From Buxus sempervirens (Eukaryota > Streptophyta > Magnoliopsida > Buxales > Buxaceae): 64,000 nucleotides of DNA. The notes below the pieces were generated by a model. That model was not told where the DNA came from. It did no database searches and saw only the letters and a list, made by a program, of their open reading frames with translations. Shown piece by piece: positions 44,336-56,179 of the stretch; positions within the stretch are counted from its first letter, which is position 1, and each line of letters starts with the position of its first letter. A program made the translations under genes and the position numbers. The stretch lies in the NCBI GenBank assembly GCA_947561395.2, contig OX387193.1, positions 31,118,276 through 31,182,275 of the forward strand. The letters are read 5' to 3'.

Positions 44336-45534
44336 GTCAAAGCCAATCAAACCATATAAGAGTTTTTCGACACTGCTTTCATAAATCCAAGCCAATCAAA
44401 ACGAAGGTCATAAAATCCTCAACACACAATTTCGATGAGTGGGTTGATCTTTCAAATCGCAAATAAGTCACCATACCAAAATTCAAGGGATTCCGAGACA
44501 AAAAGTTTTGGACCTCAAAAGTATTCCAAGTCTGGTTGAAAACGTTGACTTTTTGGTGTCGAATTTTTCTAGACAAATCTACAAGGAGTTTGGGGCTCAA
44601 ATTCTGGTTGTAGTCTATTGGAGGGTATACAAATCATCTAGAATTTTCTGGGCTTCTGAATCACTCATTTGGATATCAAACTCAAAAAGTGGCCTTTTAT
44701 GAAAATCAGGAAAACTGGAAAATTAGGCACAAACTGGAAAGTTGACTTTTTATTGGTTGGGAATTGGGCCTTCAGAGTATTTTTATTGGTTCCAAATGGG
44801 GGGTAAAACCTTATTTACATGTAAAGACTTAAGTAAATGGAGCAATAAATACACAGGACATTTAAAATAATCGCCCAAGTTAATCCTGAGCCGAGATTTA
44901 AAATAACAGAGACTAGTTTTTAGGGTTTTGGCTCAGGTTAATCGTCAAATTTCAGGATTAATCGCAAGGTCGAGATTCTGAAATATTTTGACTATTTTCA
45001 ACACAAAACTCATGGAAATCATTTCCAACACTTCCAACATCAAATAGGATTATCATAAAACATCCCAACATGCTTTAAAACACTTTCCAAACCAAAGATT
45101 CATCTCAAATCTCAAACCCTAATCTGAAATATAATCAATAGAGCTGGAAATCCATGGCAAATCAATAGAAGATTAAACAAGAGCATCATATCATCAAAAC
45201 CCACGAATTTTAGAAGCAAATAGCAACATGCAAGATCATTTCTTCAAATAAATCAAACCCTAGAGAGAGAATACGAATTTTAGTAATTCATTTTGTTTTG
45301 AAGGGTTTGCTACTTACTTGCTAATGGAGAAGCTCAACTTCTCTTCAAACTCTTCTCTCCTTCTTCTTCCTCTTGAAGCTTCAAACAAACTCCCACACTT
45401 TCCCCCTTGTTTCATACGACCAAGACAAGAGAAATGGGTTCTTAAACACTTAAATAGAAATTAGGGCATCCTTTTATATGCCCAAGTTTTGGGTCTTTCA
45501 AATCTGCCCCTAAACAAGGCTTTTATTCAACTAA

Positions 45535-46870
45535 ACCCTAGGGTGTACCTAAGGCATACCAGGGGTACCTTAGTGTTATTCGAGTGGGGTACCTTAGTAT
45601 TAAGTGGGGTACCTTAGTGTTAAGTGGGGTGTTTGCCTTAGCCACTTCAAAAGGCATGCTTTAGGAATGCTTAGTAGGTGTACCTCAGTTAACACAAGGG
45701 GTACTTTAGTTATATGAGGGTACTTTGGTTACATGAGGAGGTACCTTAATATTTCAAGGGATTTACCTTAGTCATTCTAAGGGGGTAAACTTTGAATAAG
45801 CTTAGGGGGGTGTACCCCGGTTATATTGAGGAGGGGTACTTAGCTATAGAAGAGGTGTACCTTAGTTATATGAGGAGGTACATTTAAGTAATACAAGGAG
45901 GGTGTACCTTAGGTAATATAAGGGATGTACCTTATGTATGTTGGAGGTACTTTAGTGATATAAAGGGGGTACCTTAGCTGTATAAAGGGTTATACCTTAG
46001 GCAAAACAGTGGGGGTTACTTTACTTATATAAGGGTTACTTTAGTTAGACAAAAAGGGGGTACTTTGGCTATATAGGGGGTGTACCCTAAGTAAAACAGT
46101 GGGGGGTACCTTACTTATATGAGAGGAGTACCTCTAGGAAATACAAGGGTGTACCCTAGGTAATGTAAGGGATGTACCTTAGAAATGTAAGGGGATACTC
46201 TAGCTATACAAAGGGGGTACCCTAGCTATATAAGGGAATGTACCTTAGGTAAACAAGGGGTACTTCAAGTAAGATAGTAGGGTACCTTAGTTAAAATAAA
46301 GAGATACCTTAGGCAATACAAATGAGGTATCTTAGGTATAATTAGGGGGTACTTTAGGTATTCATGTGGGGATACCTTAGGCAAACACAAGGGGATACCT
46401 TAAGTAAACACAGGGGTACCTTAGGCAATTAAAGTTGGGTACCTTAGGGATACAAGTGGAATGCCTTAGGTATAATCGAGGGGTACTTTAAGTAACACTT
46501 GGGTGGTACCTTGGGTAATACTTGAGCATACCTTGGGTACACAATGAGGGTACCTTAGGAAATACTTGGGGGTACCTTGGGTATAGAAGTAGGGTACCTA
46601 GGGTATACTTGAGAGGTTATTTGGGTATTCTTGGGAGATACTTAAGGTACACTTGAGAGATACCTTGGGCATTCTTAAGAGTTACTTTGAGTATTCTTAG
46701 GGGATAATTTGGGTACACTTGGGAGGTACCTTGGGTACTCTTAGGAGTTACTTTAAGTATTCTTGGGAGTATTTTGGGGTATACATGGGTATACACTAGT
46801 GTTATCCGAGAGGGTACCTGGGGTAAACTTTGGGGTACCATGGGTATACTTAGGAATTACTCTAGGTACA
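45535..46870 (-). repeat. GGTACCTTAG minisatellite in family X U3 (long allele)
   Basis: About 1.3 kb of roughly 45-50 degenerate units, each with a GGGGTACCTTAGGTA-like core and a short variable spacer (ATACAAGGG, AACACAAGG, TATATAAGGG). It lies between the X TATA box and the LTR start. Unit order shows local runs of similar variants, suggesting expansion by slippage or unequal exchange. Confidence 0.92.
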
Positions 46871-47133
46871 CATAAGTCCAATTTTTCAGAATTTGATTTC
46901 CAATTCATTTAAGCTAATTGGAGAGTATCTTAGACAATTGGAATTTAGAAATAACATTAATTAAACTTACCTCAATAACCTTCATAAAGTTCATTTGATT
47001 TCTCTAAATCCTCAAGAATAATCCACATTTACCTCATCTTCATAATACAAATACTTAATTAGTCTAATAATCACACTTTAGATAATTAATCTTAATAATT
47101 AAATTATAATCCGGGTCAGGGTTTTACATAAAA

Positions 47134-48547
47134 GGTCTATATGGTGTAATTGGTAGACTAAATTTATTTAAATATAAATGAGTGTAGAACCTATTCCTAA
47201 ACTTTAATAGAGACCTGTGTGATCCTCTGGAAGAATTAAATAACAAAGTTGGCAAGATTTGATACCTTAGGTTCTTAATGAGGAAATTTGGACATTATTG
47301 GGTGGTTTAACCTAAAGTAGTTTTATCAAGACATAGGAATATAAGTAAGCAAGTAAATATGGACCAATAATTTGTCTATCAACTAAAAGAACATGATTTA
47401 AGTATTTTTTATATTTATGAAACTTGTTTTAATGATTGAACCAAGGTTCTGGGTATATTTTCCTTCAAAGAGCGTGCTTTTGGGGTACAAAAGGAATTTC
47501 TTGTTTTATTTCTTAATTTGAGTGAATTGATCGTACACAAAGATTTATTAGTGAATCGTTGCATATGGAATTAAGGATATGGTATTGGAATTGCTGGAAC
47601 TATTTTGTACACCCCGAAGTGGGTGAATTTCCTCTTACTGAGATTGAGATGAGATGTTATTATGAACTGGAAAACTTTGCATATTGAATGGCAGATTTAT
47701 TTGTAATCAAATTAATAAATGTGTTGAGTGTGAATTGTGTCCAACGGGCATAACTGTGTATGGATTCATAGGCTAAGCTAGATAGTAAAAAGGTATTTAT
47801 TTTGGTTGGTTACTCTGACTTCACAATACGCACTTCCTTTTGCAAATTAGTTTGCATTGAAGGGTCCTCATATACAAACAAAACTCATTTCAGATTTAGC
47901 TTGCTGGTGAGGCTCACATCAGTGAGGTTATCTCTGTATGTGGTGACAATGTGACTACCCCCATGATGTGATTTAGCCTACTGCATGTATGGTAGTACAT
48001 ACCAAACTCCATATTTTGAGATTTAGCGTGCTGGTATGTGAATTTCTTGCAAAATAAGCCTATGGCCAGACCCTATATTTCTAGATTGATTTGCTGCTAG
48101 TATGGTGGGAACTACGGTTTATTGGCATTATAATAAGACATAAGGTGGCATAGTGGAGACTTAGTGATTTTTCAAAGACTTATCTTTCTTCATAAGTCCT
48201 ATGATGTCACATGTGATGTTTTAAGTATGTTTTGTCCTTTGCTTTGGATCTATCTATTGCTAACTTGGATTTATTTATCATTATACCTCATGATTATTTC
48301 ATAAATTGGACTGATGTTTTACATGCACCTTACTACTTATTGAGATTTATGTCTCACTCCGGTTTTCCCTATTTTTCAGGTACACTTAGTGAGATCGTCA
48401 AGAATGTGGTAGTGTGCACATGGGTAAAATTATGATCCTAAACCTGGAATTAATTCAAACTTAGAAAACCATTTATTGTAAATTAAATTGTTTTAATTGG
48501 AATATTTATCCTATGCTTCCATTTGTACTTTATATATATATATATAG
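47134..48547 (+). mobile_element. Family Y LTR-like region, segment 3 (to the PBS)
   Basis: Non-coding. It contains a signature seen in plant gypsy LTR R/U5 regions: GAGATTTATGTCTCACTCC, then a T-rich stretch ending TTTTTCAGGTACA (about 48338-48384). It ends in a TA repeat (48529-48546) directly before the PBS. Repeats like GATTTAGCTTGCTGGTRWG (about 47897, 48022, 48084) occur in the middle. Confidence 0.65.
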
Positions 48548-48559
48548 TGGTATCAGAGC
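48548..48559 (+). other. Primer-binding site (tRNA-iMet) of the family Y element
   Basis: TGGTATCAGAGC is complementary to the 3' end of plant initiator tRNA-Met. It is used by many copia and gypsy elements and by caulimovirids. It sits right after the Y LTR-like region and about 220 bases (after removing the copia insertion) before the movement-protein-like ORF. Confidence 0.85.
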
Positions 48560-48766
48560 CATTTTTTCCCCAAGGATATAAGTAAAGGTATTAAAAGTTA
48601 TTTAATTATATTTTAGTTTGAGGTATCTTGGCTCCTTGCATGACCCTAAGTCGCGTAGCCGTTTAAGGCCGTTCTGTGTGATTGAGGCCGTTTTAGGCGT
48701 AAAGCGTTGACAGTCCGGGAGAAGGGATACTGATAACTAAGGTAGAAGTTAAATGACCAAAATACC
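48560..48766 (+). other. Leader of the family Y element
   Basis: Untranslated leader between the PBS and the copia insertion point. It continues at 58887, four bases before ATG 58890. No ORF of note. Confidence 0.6.
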
Positions 48767-49805
48767 TGTAAGTGTGAAAACTCACACTCCTGTTATGGCA
48801 AATGTTTGACAAATTATGTCTTCTAATGAAGCTTCAAGATGTGCAGATTAAACAATGAAAATTCAGTGAATTTAGTAAAAAAAAAAGAAGAAGTTGATGC
48901 CACAACACAGCTACCACGCCGCTGCCACCCCGCTGGCAGCACATAAGTGAATTAGTGTTTTGAAAGAAAGGTCCGTGCACATGCCGCTTACTCTCCCGCT
49001 AGCAGCTCGCTAGCAGCGCGCTTTTAACTGATTCAACTTACTCTGAGCGAGACTTGAGTTCGCTTCCAGCCGTCTACATCGATCGCTTCACGACGCCACC
49101 AGCGCTCGACGCGATCTGAGTTTTATTCTTTAAATAGACGTGTTGTAATTTTTAATTGTGACTTTTGTCTTTGGATGTTTTTGATTTCGAATCTTGAGGT
49201 GTTTGAGATTCGATCAAATCTTCTTTAGAGAGTCGGTGATCGAGTGAGGGGGAGATCTGAGATAGATCACCTGGAATTGAAGATAGAGGATTCTTCTTCA
49301 ATTCGGAACTTCATCTGATCGTGTGATCGCCTGGACTGGTGATCGGCCTTGATTGATGAGTAGGTGGATTCCTACTGCATTGGATCGTCTCAGTGGATTC
49401 TGAGGGGATTGCTGCGATCTGGATTGATCGTGTTCTGCAGCTTGTGGATTCAAGCTGTGTTGCAGTTCGTGGATTCGAACTGTGGATCACTGGTGAGTGA
49501 TTGTTTGCGATCTGGACTGATCGTGTTCTGCAGCTTGTGGATTCAAGCTGTGTTGCAGTTCGTGGATTCGAACTGTGGATTGCTGTTGAGTGAGTCAAAT
49601 TGTAAAGGTTAAGTATGTACTCCTTTGTAATTGTCTTTTCATTCAATAGTGGATTTCGAAGGGTTAGTCGCCTCATATAGACTCGAGGTTTTTCCTGGAT
49701 CTGGATCCAGGTTTCCTCGTAAAATTCTCTGTGTATTGTTTCCACATTGTTCAATTCTGAATTGTTATAGATCGTGGACCTATAGAGTAGTCCTCTACTC
49801 TTTCA
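48767..49805 (+). repeat. Copia 5' LTR
   Basis: 1039 bp. Contains a GCTAGCAGCTCGCTAGCAGC-type motif cluster (about 48998-49020), TATA-like TCTTTAAATAGACG (49127-49140) and a 93-bp tandem duplication (49413-49505 and 49506-49598). The final part (49600-49805) leads to the PBS. Confidence 0.95.
49413..49598 (+). repeat. 93-bp tandem duplication in the copia LTR
   Basis: TGCGATCTGGA starts both units (49413 and 49506). Each unit holds two small hairpins: CAGCTTG/CAAGCTG and CAGTTCG/CGAACTG around GTGGATT or TGGATT. Present in both LTRs (58490-58675 in the 3' LTR). Confidence 0.85.
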
Positions 49806-49807
49806 AG

Positions 49808-49819
49808 TGGTATCAGAGC
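49808..49819 (+). other. Copia primer-binding site (tRNA-iMet)
   Basis: TGGTATCAGAGC lies two bases after the end of the 5' LTR, as is typical for copia elements. Confidence 0.93.
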
Positions 49820-49865
49820 CATTTCACTTTGAATTGCTATACAAAGTGTGATCTAGATCTATAGC

Positions 49866-52800
49866 ATGGATTTTGGAAAAGAAGGAGGATCTGCCTCTAG
49901 ATCTCCATTATTTGAAGGTAACAATTATTCTTACTGGAAAGCAAGAATGAGAGCTTACCTGAAATCAATCGATGAGCGTGTCTGGCTCTCGGTTTGTAAT
50001 GGTTATCATCCACCTGTGATCACAACAGAAGTAGGTGTTGTGATCCCTAAACCTCATGATCAGTGGACTAAAACTGAATCTGATCAATGTGGATGGAACA
50101 ACAAGGCAATGAATGCCTTATTTTGTGCTGTTAATGTTGAGGAATTCAGGAGAATTTCCTCATGTGAAGTTGCTAAGGAAGCTTGGGACACTCTTGAGGT
50201 CACTCATGAAGGAACCTCAGCTGTCAAGCTTTTCAGACTTCAAAGACTTACTACATCTTTCGAAACTCTATATATGAAAGATGATGAGTCTTTTGATGAG
50301 TTTTATGCTAAACTCTCAGATATTGTTAATTCTAGTTTTAATCTTAGAGAAAAAATCTCTACATCAAAGGTTATTAGAAAAATCTTAAGATCTTTGCCTG
50401 AAAGATTCATACCTAAAGTAACTGCAATACAAGAGGCAAAAGATGTAGATAACATGAGAATTGAAGATCTGGTAGGATCTTTACAGACTTATGAGCTAGA
50501 TCTGAATATTCCAAAAAGAAATAAAGGAATAGCTCTAAAATCTGTAAAATCTGTAAATACTGAAGAATCAGATAATTCTGATGTTGATATGGATGAACTT
50601 GTTCTCTTAGCCAAAAAGTTTAAGAAAATGTTTAAAAAGAGACAATCCAATTCTTCATCATCCATGGACAGATCAAATAGGAGATCTGATAAGAAACTGT
50701 CTGATCCAAGAAAGGAGAAGAAATTTTCTCAGAATGATGAAGTCCAATGTTACAAATGTAGAGAATTTGGACATGTTGCATCTGATTGTCCCTCAAAGGA
50801 TAAAAAGAAAAAGACTAATTATCAGGTTACTTGGGATGACAGTAACACTGATAATTCTTCACAATCTGATGAGGATATCTCTGCTAATTTTACTGCTTTC
50901 AATTCTTTTTACTCATCCTCTTCTGGTAGTTCAATCTCTGGAATTGCAGGAGATAATAAAGAGACTTTATCAGATGATGAAGAAGAACTACAAGAAGCCT
51001 ACAATCAGCTCTATAAGGAATTCAATAGAGCTCAGAAGAAAGTCAAGAAACTGAGTAAAAAATTGAAGGAATCAGAAACAGAGAAAAATAAAGCTATTGC
51101 AGAAATAGATTCAATAAATCAGAAGTTACTTGAAAGACATGCCAAAGAAGATTTTCTGGTAACTTCTTTAACTGAAAAAACTGAAAAACTAAAAGAAAAG
51201 GAAGCTCAGATTTCTGTACTTCAAGGTAAAGTGAGTGAACTTGAGAAAGTTTCAAATTTAAGTAAATCTGATGTTTCAAATTTTTCTGCAGGAAATCCTC
51301 AAATTAATGAGGAATCAATTTCAAAGGAAGTTCCTGAAAGCTCAAATTCTGCTGAAAAGAGAATGAGTGTAAATAATCAAAACAAGGAATCTTCACAGAA
51401 AATTTCTGCTGGAGAAGTAAGACCAACAGGTAAATCTTCAACTTCTGAGAAATCTAAATCTGTACAGTTTAGAAATGCTGGCAAGTCTAGAAATGTTGAT
51501 TTTTCTGAACATAGGTTCATACCTGTATGCCATCACTGCAATAAAAAGGGTCATATAAGACCAAAGTGCTATGCACTGTATGGTTTCCCTGATGGATATT
51601 TTGATAATAAGAGAAAAGTGAATCAAAGTCAGTCCCTGGACTTGTACAACAGATTTGACTCCCTGTTAAAATTGACTGAAACATTAAATCAGGAAGTCAC
51701 AAATCTGTCAAAGAAGCTTCCTTCAAAAACTCAAGTAGTTGATGAAGGTACTTTTCAGAAGACTCCTGAAAAACAGATTTGGGTAAGAAAAGATTCCTTA
51801 GTTGCTAATGTGGTTCATGTAGCTTTAAAAGCTCATGATGTCAACATGTGGTACTTGGACAGTGGTTGTTCAAGACACATGTGTGGTCATAAGGCTATGT
51901 TCAGTACTTTTGAAGAATACTTTGGTGGAAGTGTTACATTTGGTGATGGAAGCACCTCCCAGGTCAAAGGTAAAGGAACTGTTACAGGTCCAAATGGAGT
52001 TTGCTTAAAGAATGTTCTATTTGTATCTGGTTTGAAGGCAAATCTTATCAGTATTAGCCAATTATGTGATTCCAGATTATTTGTTAATTTCACCAGAAAA
52101 GAATGCAAAATATTGGATATATCTGGTAGAACTGTTCTTGTAGGTGAAAGAACAAGTGATAATTGCTATGGGATTATTGGAAACAATGAGTGTTCTTTAA
52201 AATCCTCCATAGGCAATGAAATTGATTTGTGGCATAGAAGACTTGGCCACATTAACTGTAGAGATTTGTCAAAAATCTCTAACTCTGAGCTGGTTAGAGG
52301 AATTCCCAAGTTTGGGAAAAATAAAAAGAAAGGAATGTGTGGTCCTTGCAACCAAGGAAAGCAAATCAAAGCCACACACAAGAAAACCAACATTGTAGGA
52401 ACATCAAGACCATTAGAACTGATTCATATGGATTTAATGGGACCTACAAAGACTGAAAGTCTGGGAGGAAAGAAATATATATTTGTTGCTGTAGATGACT
52501 ACAGCAGATATACCTGGGTAGATTTTCTAAGAGAAAAATCTGAATGTTTCAACTGTTTTAAACATCTGTGTTGTCAAATTCAAGTTAAAAAGAACTTGCA
52601 AATAGGAAAGATTGTTAGAATCAGATCTGATCATGGGACAGAATTTGAGAATCAAATGTTTTCCAATTTCTGTGAAGAACAAGGAATCAAACATGAATTT
52701 TCTGCTCCTAAGACCCCACAACAAAATGGAGTTGTGGAAAGGAAGAACAGAGTTTTACAAGAAATGGCTAGAACCATGATGATAACCAAGAAAATTTCAA

Positions 52801-53390
52801 CAAAATTCTGGGCTGAAGCTATAAACACTGCCTGTTACATTAGTAACAGAGTTTATATCAGATCTGGGTGGAAACAAACTCCCTATGAACTTTGGAAAGG
52901 TAAACAGCCAAACTTGAAATATTTCAGAGTATTTGGAAGTAAATGTTATATCTTAAAGGACAGAGAAAATCTAGGAAAATTTGATTCTAGAAGTGATGAA
53001 GGAATTTTTCTAGGATATTCTTCGTCTAGTAGAGCATACAGAGTTTTTAATTTGCAAAAATCTGTTGTAATGGAATCTATAAATGTGCTAATTGATGATG
53101 AAGGTATTGACAGTGAATTTTTGCAGGCTGTAGATGAAGAGGATGAAATCAGAGATGCTTCCTCAAGCATTGAAGTGGTTCCTCTGACAAAAACTCTCAA
53201 AGATCATCCTACTGAGCAAATTGTTGGAAATATTTCAGATGGTGTCAGAACAAGACATCAGGTACATAATGAGGTAAGATTTTCTTCTTATCTCTCTCAA
53301 TTTGAGCCAAAATCTTATAAAGATGCATTGTTGGATGATTCTTGGTTGAATGCTATGCATGAAGAACTGAATCAATTTACAAGATTTTGA
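49866..53390 (+). CDS. Copia gag-protease-integrase polyprotein, ends inside inverted duplication
   Basis: 1174 codons from ATG 49866. Gag occupies about 1-330: an N-terminal [17 protein letters not shown] region, with zinc knuckle [14 protein letters not shown] at about 295-308. A lysine/glutamate-rich coiled-coil region follows, then a second knuckle [14 protein letters not shown] (about 555-568). Protease is at about 660 with LDSGCSRHM (D665). Integrase has zinc-binding HRRLGH (H790, H795) and CGPC, and the D,D35E triad at D856 (HMDLMG), D922 (RSDHGTEF) and E958 (VVERKNR). The reading stops at TGA 53388-53390, near the centre of a hairpin, so the polyprotein never reaches RT. Confidence 0.95.
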   Translation: MDFGKEGGSASRSPLFEGNNYSYWKARMRAYLKSIDERVWLSVCNGYHPPVITTEVGVVIPKPHDQWTKTESDQCGWNNKAMNALFCAVNVEEFRRISSCEVAKEAWDTLEVTHEGTSAVKLFRLQRLTTSFETLYMKDDESFDEFYAKLSDIVNSSFNLREKISTSKVIRKILRSLPERFIPKVTAIQEAKDVDNMRIEDLVGSLQTYELDLNIPKRNKGIALKSVKSVNTEESDNSDVDMDELVLLAKKFKKMFKKRQSNSSSSMDRSNRRSDKKLSDPRKEKKFSQNDEVQCYKCREFGHVASDCPSKDKKKKTNYQVTWDDSNTDNSSQSDEDISANFTAFNSFYSSSSGSSISGIAGDNKETLSDDEEELQEAYNQLYKEFNRAQKKVKKLSKKLKESETEKNKAIAEIDSINQKLLERHAKEDFLVTSLTEKTEKLKEKEAQISVLQGKVSELEKVSNLSKSDVSNFSAGNPQINEESISKEVPESSNSAEKRMSVNNQNKESSQKISAGEVRPTGKSSTSEKSKSVQFRNAGKSRNVDFSEHRFIPVCHHCNKKGHIRPKCYALYGFPDGYFDNKRKVNQSQSLDLYNRFDSLLKLTETLNQEVTNLSKKLPSKTQVVDEGTFQKTPEKQIWVRKDSLVANVVHVALKAHDVNMWYLDSGCSRHMCGHKAMFSTFEEYFGGSVTFGDGSTSQVKGKGTVTGPNGVCLKNVLFVSGLKANLISISQLCDSRLFVNFTRKECKILDISGRTVLVGERTSDNCYGIIGNNECSLKSSIGNEIDLWHRRLGHINCRDLSKISNSELVRGIPKFGKNKKKGMCGPCNQGKQIKATHKKTNIVGTSRPLELIHMDLMGPTKTESLGGKKYIFVAVDDYSRYTWVDFLREKSECFNCFKHLCCQIQVKKNLQIGKIVRIRSDHGTEFENQMFSNFCEEQGIKHEFSAPKTPQQNGVVERKNRVLQEMARTMMITKKISTKFWAEAINTACYISNRVYIRSGWKQTPYELWKGKQPNLKYFRVFGSKCYILKDRENLGKFDSRSDEGIFLGYSSSSRAYRVFNLQKSVVMESINVLIDDEGIDSEFLQAVDEEDEIRDASSSIEVVPLTKTLKDHPTEQIVGNISDGVRTRHQVHNEVRFSSYLSQFEPKSYKDALLDDSWLNAMHEELNQFTRF

Positions 53391-53522
53391 TTCAGTTCTT
53401 CATGCATAGCATTCAACCAAGAATCATCCAACAATGCATCTTTATAAGATTTTGGCTCAAATTGAGAGAGATAAGAAGAAAATCTTACCTAGAGATGTAC
53501 CTGATGTCTTGTTCTGACACCA
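53240..53522. repeat. 136-bp perfect-length inverted duplication (snap-back hairpin) in the copia RT region
   Basis: Left arm 53240-53375 and right arm 53387-53522 are inverted copies of equal length around an 11-base loop. The only difference I see is a 4-base block (left AATG, right-arm complement CTCT, near 53267). The right arm replaces a stretch of the RT N-terminus that should follow EELNQFTR; normal forward coding resumes at about 53530 with [16 protein letters not shown]. Confidence 0.95.
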
Positions 53523-54928
53523 GGTTTTTGGGAACCAAGTGGATTTTTAAGAACAAATTTGATGAGAATGGGATAGTAACCAGAAATAAGGCTAGGCTTG
53601 TTGCTCAGGGGTATACTCAAGTAGAAGGTATAGATTTTGATGAAACCTTTGCTCCTGTAGCTAGGTTAGAATCAATCAAATTACTGTTGTCCATTGCATG
53701 TTACTTGAAGTTTAAACTGTTTCAAATGGATGTTAAGAGTGCATTCTTGAATGGATATCTGAATGAAGAGGTCTATGTAGAGCAACCTAAAGGATTTGAG
53801 GACACAAATCATCCTAAATATGTCTATAAACTGAACAAAGCCTTGTATGGACTCAAACAAGCTCCTAGAGCTTGGTATGAGAGACTCGCCTCCTTTTTAC
53901 TTGAATCTGGTTTTATGAGAGGAAATGTGGATAAAACTCTCTTTATTCAAAGAGAGTCCAAACATATTTTGATTTCTCAAATCTATGTTGATGACATAGT
54001 GTTTGGGTCCACTTCTGAAAATCATGCTCACTCCTTTGCTGACTTAATGAAAAGTGAATTTGAAATGAGTATGATGGGTGAACTGAACTTTTTCTTAGGT
54101 CTTCAGATTTATCAATCTCAACAAGGAATTTTTTTCTCTCAAGCAAAATATTCAAGAAATCTTGTTAAAAGATTCAGCTTAACTCATGCTAAACATGCTA
54201 GGACTCCTATGAGTACTAGTTTAAAACTTGGAAAAGATGAATCTGGAAAAGTTGTAGACCCTACCCTGTACAGAGGAATGATTGGGAGTCTACTGTACTT
54301 AACAGCAAGTAGACCTGATATAAGCTTTAGTGTGGGAGTCTGTGCTAGATATCAGGCTAATCCTAAAGAATCTCATTTGAATGCTGTAAAAAGGATTATA
54401 AAATATGTTAATGGAACTATTGATCTGGGAATCTGGTTTTCCAAAGAGACAAACCCACATCTTACTGGATACACTGATGCTGATTGGGCTGGGTGTATGG
54501 ATGACAGAAAAAGCACCTCTGGTGGTTGCTTTTACATGGGGAATAATCTCATTGCCTGGTTAAGCAAGAAACAAAACTGTGTTTCTCTGAGTACTGCTGA
54601 AGCTGAGTATATTGCTGCAGGAAGCAGTTGTACTCAACTTATCTGGATGAAACAAATGTTATCAGATTATGGGTTAGATCAAGATCAAATGATTCTCTTC
54701 TGTGATAATCAAAGTGCCATAAATATCTCTAAGAATCCTGTTCAACACTCAAGGACCAAACATATAGATATCAGGCATCACTTTATAAGAGAGTTGATTG
54801 AAGACAAAACTGTTATGATTGAATATATATCTACTGAAAAACAGTTGGCTGACATTTTTACTAAACCTTTAGATCAGAACAGATTTGAAACTCTTAGGAA
54901 ATCCCTAGGAGTATGCTCTCAAAACTGA
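53387..54928 (+). pseudogene. Copia reverse transcriptase and RNase H, detached from the upstream polyprotein
   Basis: The frame is open from about 53387 (no true ATG until 53402), but the first 45 codons are antisense of the upstream arm. Real homology starts at GTKWIFKNK, then [44 protein letters not shown], and [11 protein letters not shown] (YVDD active site). RNase H follows: [48 protein letters not shown], and [14 protein letters not shown]. It ends TAA-equivalent stop at 54928, typical of copia pol ends (ADIFTKPL). No further breaks. Confidence 0.93.
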
Positions 54929-55875
54929 AAATCAGGTTCTGTTTTGAGTTAATTTTGATGTAAAATGTCTTACATATCTGTTCAAAATGAATTTGTGTGT
55001 TCTTATTACTAAGATCTGTTTTCAGGAAGATTGAGTTTATGCATATTGACAGAAATGTCTTATTTCTAACCAGCAACTTTGTCTGAAACACCTTTACGTA
55101 TAAAAGCTTATTGTGTAGTAAAGCTTGGGATCTATAGGCTATCACCTTTATGAAAAGAAAAGTTTTGGAAATGGCTGCCATAGAGAGTAGAGTGAAAGCC
55201 ACTGTAAATCTCAAAAAAAAAGAAAAAGAGAAAGAAGGTATATTCTTGGAATGAACTGTAAACTCAGGTTTTTTAAGGGTCAATGCCTTCTTTAAAAAGA
55301 AAAGAAAAAGAGATCAGAAAAGGCTACCTATCTCTGATGTGCGAAAGCCACCAAAATGAAGTTGGGATATGTCTATACTTTTCAAGATTGTTTACACTGA
55401 AATAGCCTTCTATATGTATGAAGTGTAAAAGTCAAAAATGTTGCTCATCTCTCACAAGCATTGATTCATTAATATGCATATGTGCTTAATATCTTGAAGA
55501 AAATTTATAGTATGAGAAACCATGAAGGAAATTTTGCTCTTTGATATGAAATGTACCACATCTGAATTAACTTTGATAGGTACTTCAAGATCAGTTTTGT
55601 GATAAGTACTTCTTAGATTGAATAAGTTGATTATCTGGATGTTTTTTTTGGTTTAGCTAAAATCTTAGCTTTGTGTTTGGAAGTATGAGGCTGTCATGAA
55701 GAATAGTTCAAACCTCTTTTATAAATTTCTGCCTTTAATCTGTGTTTTTCTTTGTGTGTGCATGTGCACCTTCTACGTCGCTAGAAGCGTGCATGTAGCC
55801 TTCTCTAGTATTGCTTGCTCTGGCACTTGCCCATTTCTACGTCGCCAGTTGCTCGCTGGCAGCGTACTCTGTTTG
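54929..55875 (+). other. Copia region between pol and the 3' ORF
   Basis: About 950 bases without a conserved ORF. A-rich stretches with AAAAAGAGAAAGAAGG-like motifs occur at 55210-55240 and 55295-55320. A GC-rich motif GCTCGCTGGCAGCG at 55851-55864 matches the LTR promoter motif GCTCGCTAGCAGCG. Confidence 0.6.
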
Positions 55876-55886
55876 CTATATATAGG
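55876..55886 (+). promoter_or_regulatory. Internal TATA box upstream of the copia 3' ORF
   Basis: CTATATATAGG is followed about 30 bases later by a pyrimidine-rich leader (55905-56000). A GT donor in TTCAG|GTAA (56007) and acceptor-like TTTTTCAG (to 56110) or TAGTTCAG (to 56064) suggest a short leader intron. The arrangement looks like a separate promoter for the 3' ORF. Confidence 0.5.
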
Positions 55887-56179
55887 TGAAATTGCGGTCA
55901 TTTTTTACCCCTGTTCTTTTTCACCCTCTTCGTTTTCCCTCGCCTCTCGCGTCGTGTCCCGGTGCTGCTGTCGCTTTCACCTTCCTCCTTCCTGCCTACT
56001 GTTCAGGTAAAAAAAATTTTTACTGTCTTCATCCTGCTTCTTCATTTTCTGCTTCCTAGTTCAGTAGACTTCTCTCATTATTCTAAGCTAGGGTTTGGTA
56101 GATTTTTCAGCCATTAGGGCTTTATCGTTTGTTGGTTGGTTCTGTCTGTTTTCTCCTTCTCTTCCATTCTGTTTTCATC

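Larger units (their letters stand above)
43160..47128 (-). mobile_element. Family X solo LTR copy 2 (intact)
   Basis: 3969 bp between a perfect duplication TAAAA (43155-43159 and 47129-47133). On the minus strand it starts TGTAAAACCCTGACCC at 47128 and ends GGGGCGCTACA at 43160. No internal region or coding sequence is present. It is inverted relative to copy 1, the two facing each other across 654 bases. The TATA box is about 45470 (minus), and a GGTACC minisatellite occupies 45535-46870. It is the reference that lets copy 1 and the Tat insertion point be reconstructed. Confidence 0.93.

Noticed and set aside
46617..46841. Minus-strand ORF with repeated PSTQGTSQVYP-like units
   Set aside because: Translation of the GGTACCTTAG minisatellite, not a protein gene.
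49311..49754. 147-codon minus-strand ORF with repeated SSNPRTATQLESTS units in the copia LTR
   Set aside because: Arises from the 93-bp tandem duplication; the same shadow occurs in the 3' LTR (58387-58752).
48548..49819. Two TGGTATCAGAGC sites as possible tRNA gene fragments
   Set aside because: Only the 12-base complement of a tRNA 3' end is present, placed as retroelement primer-binding sites.
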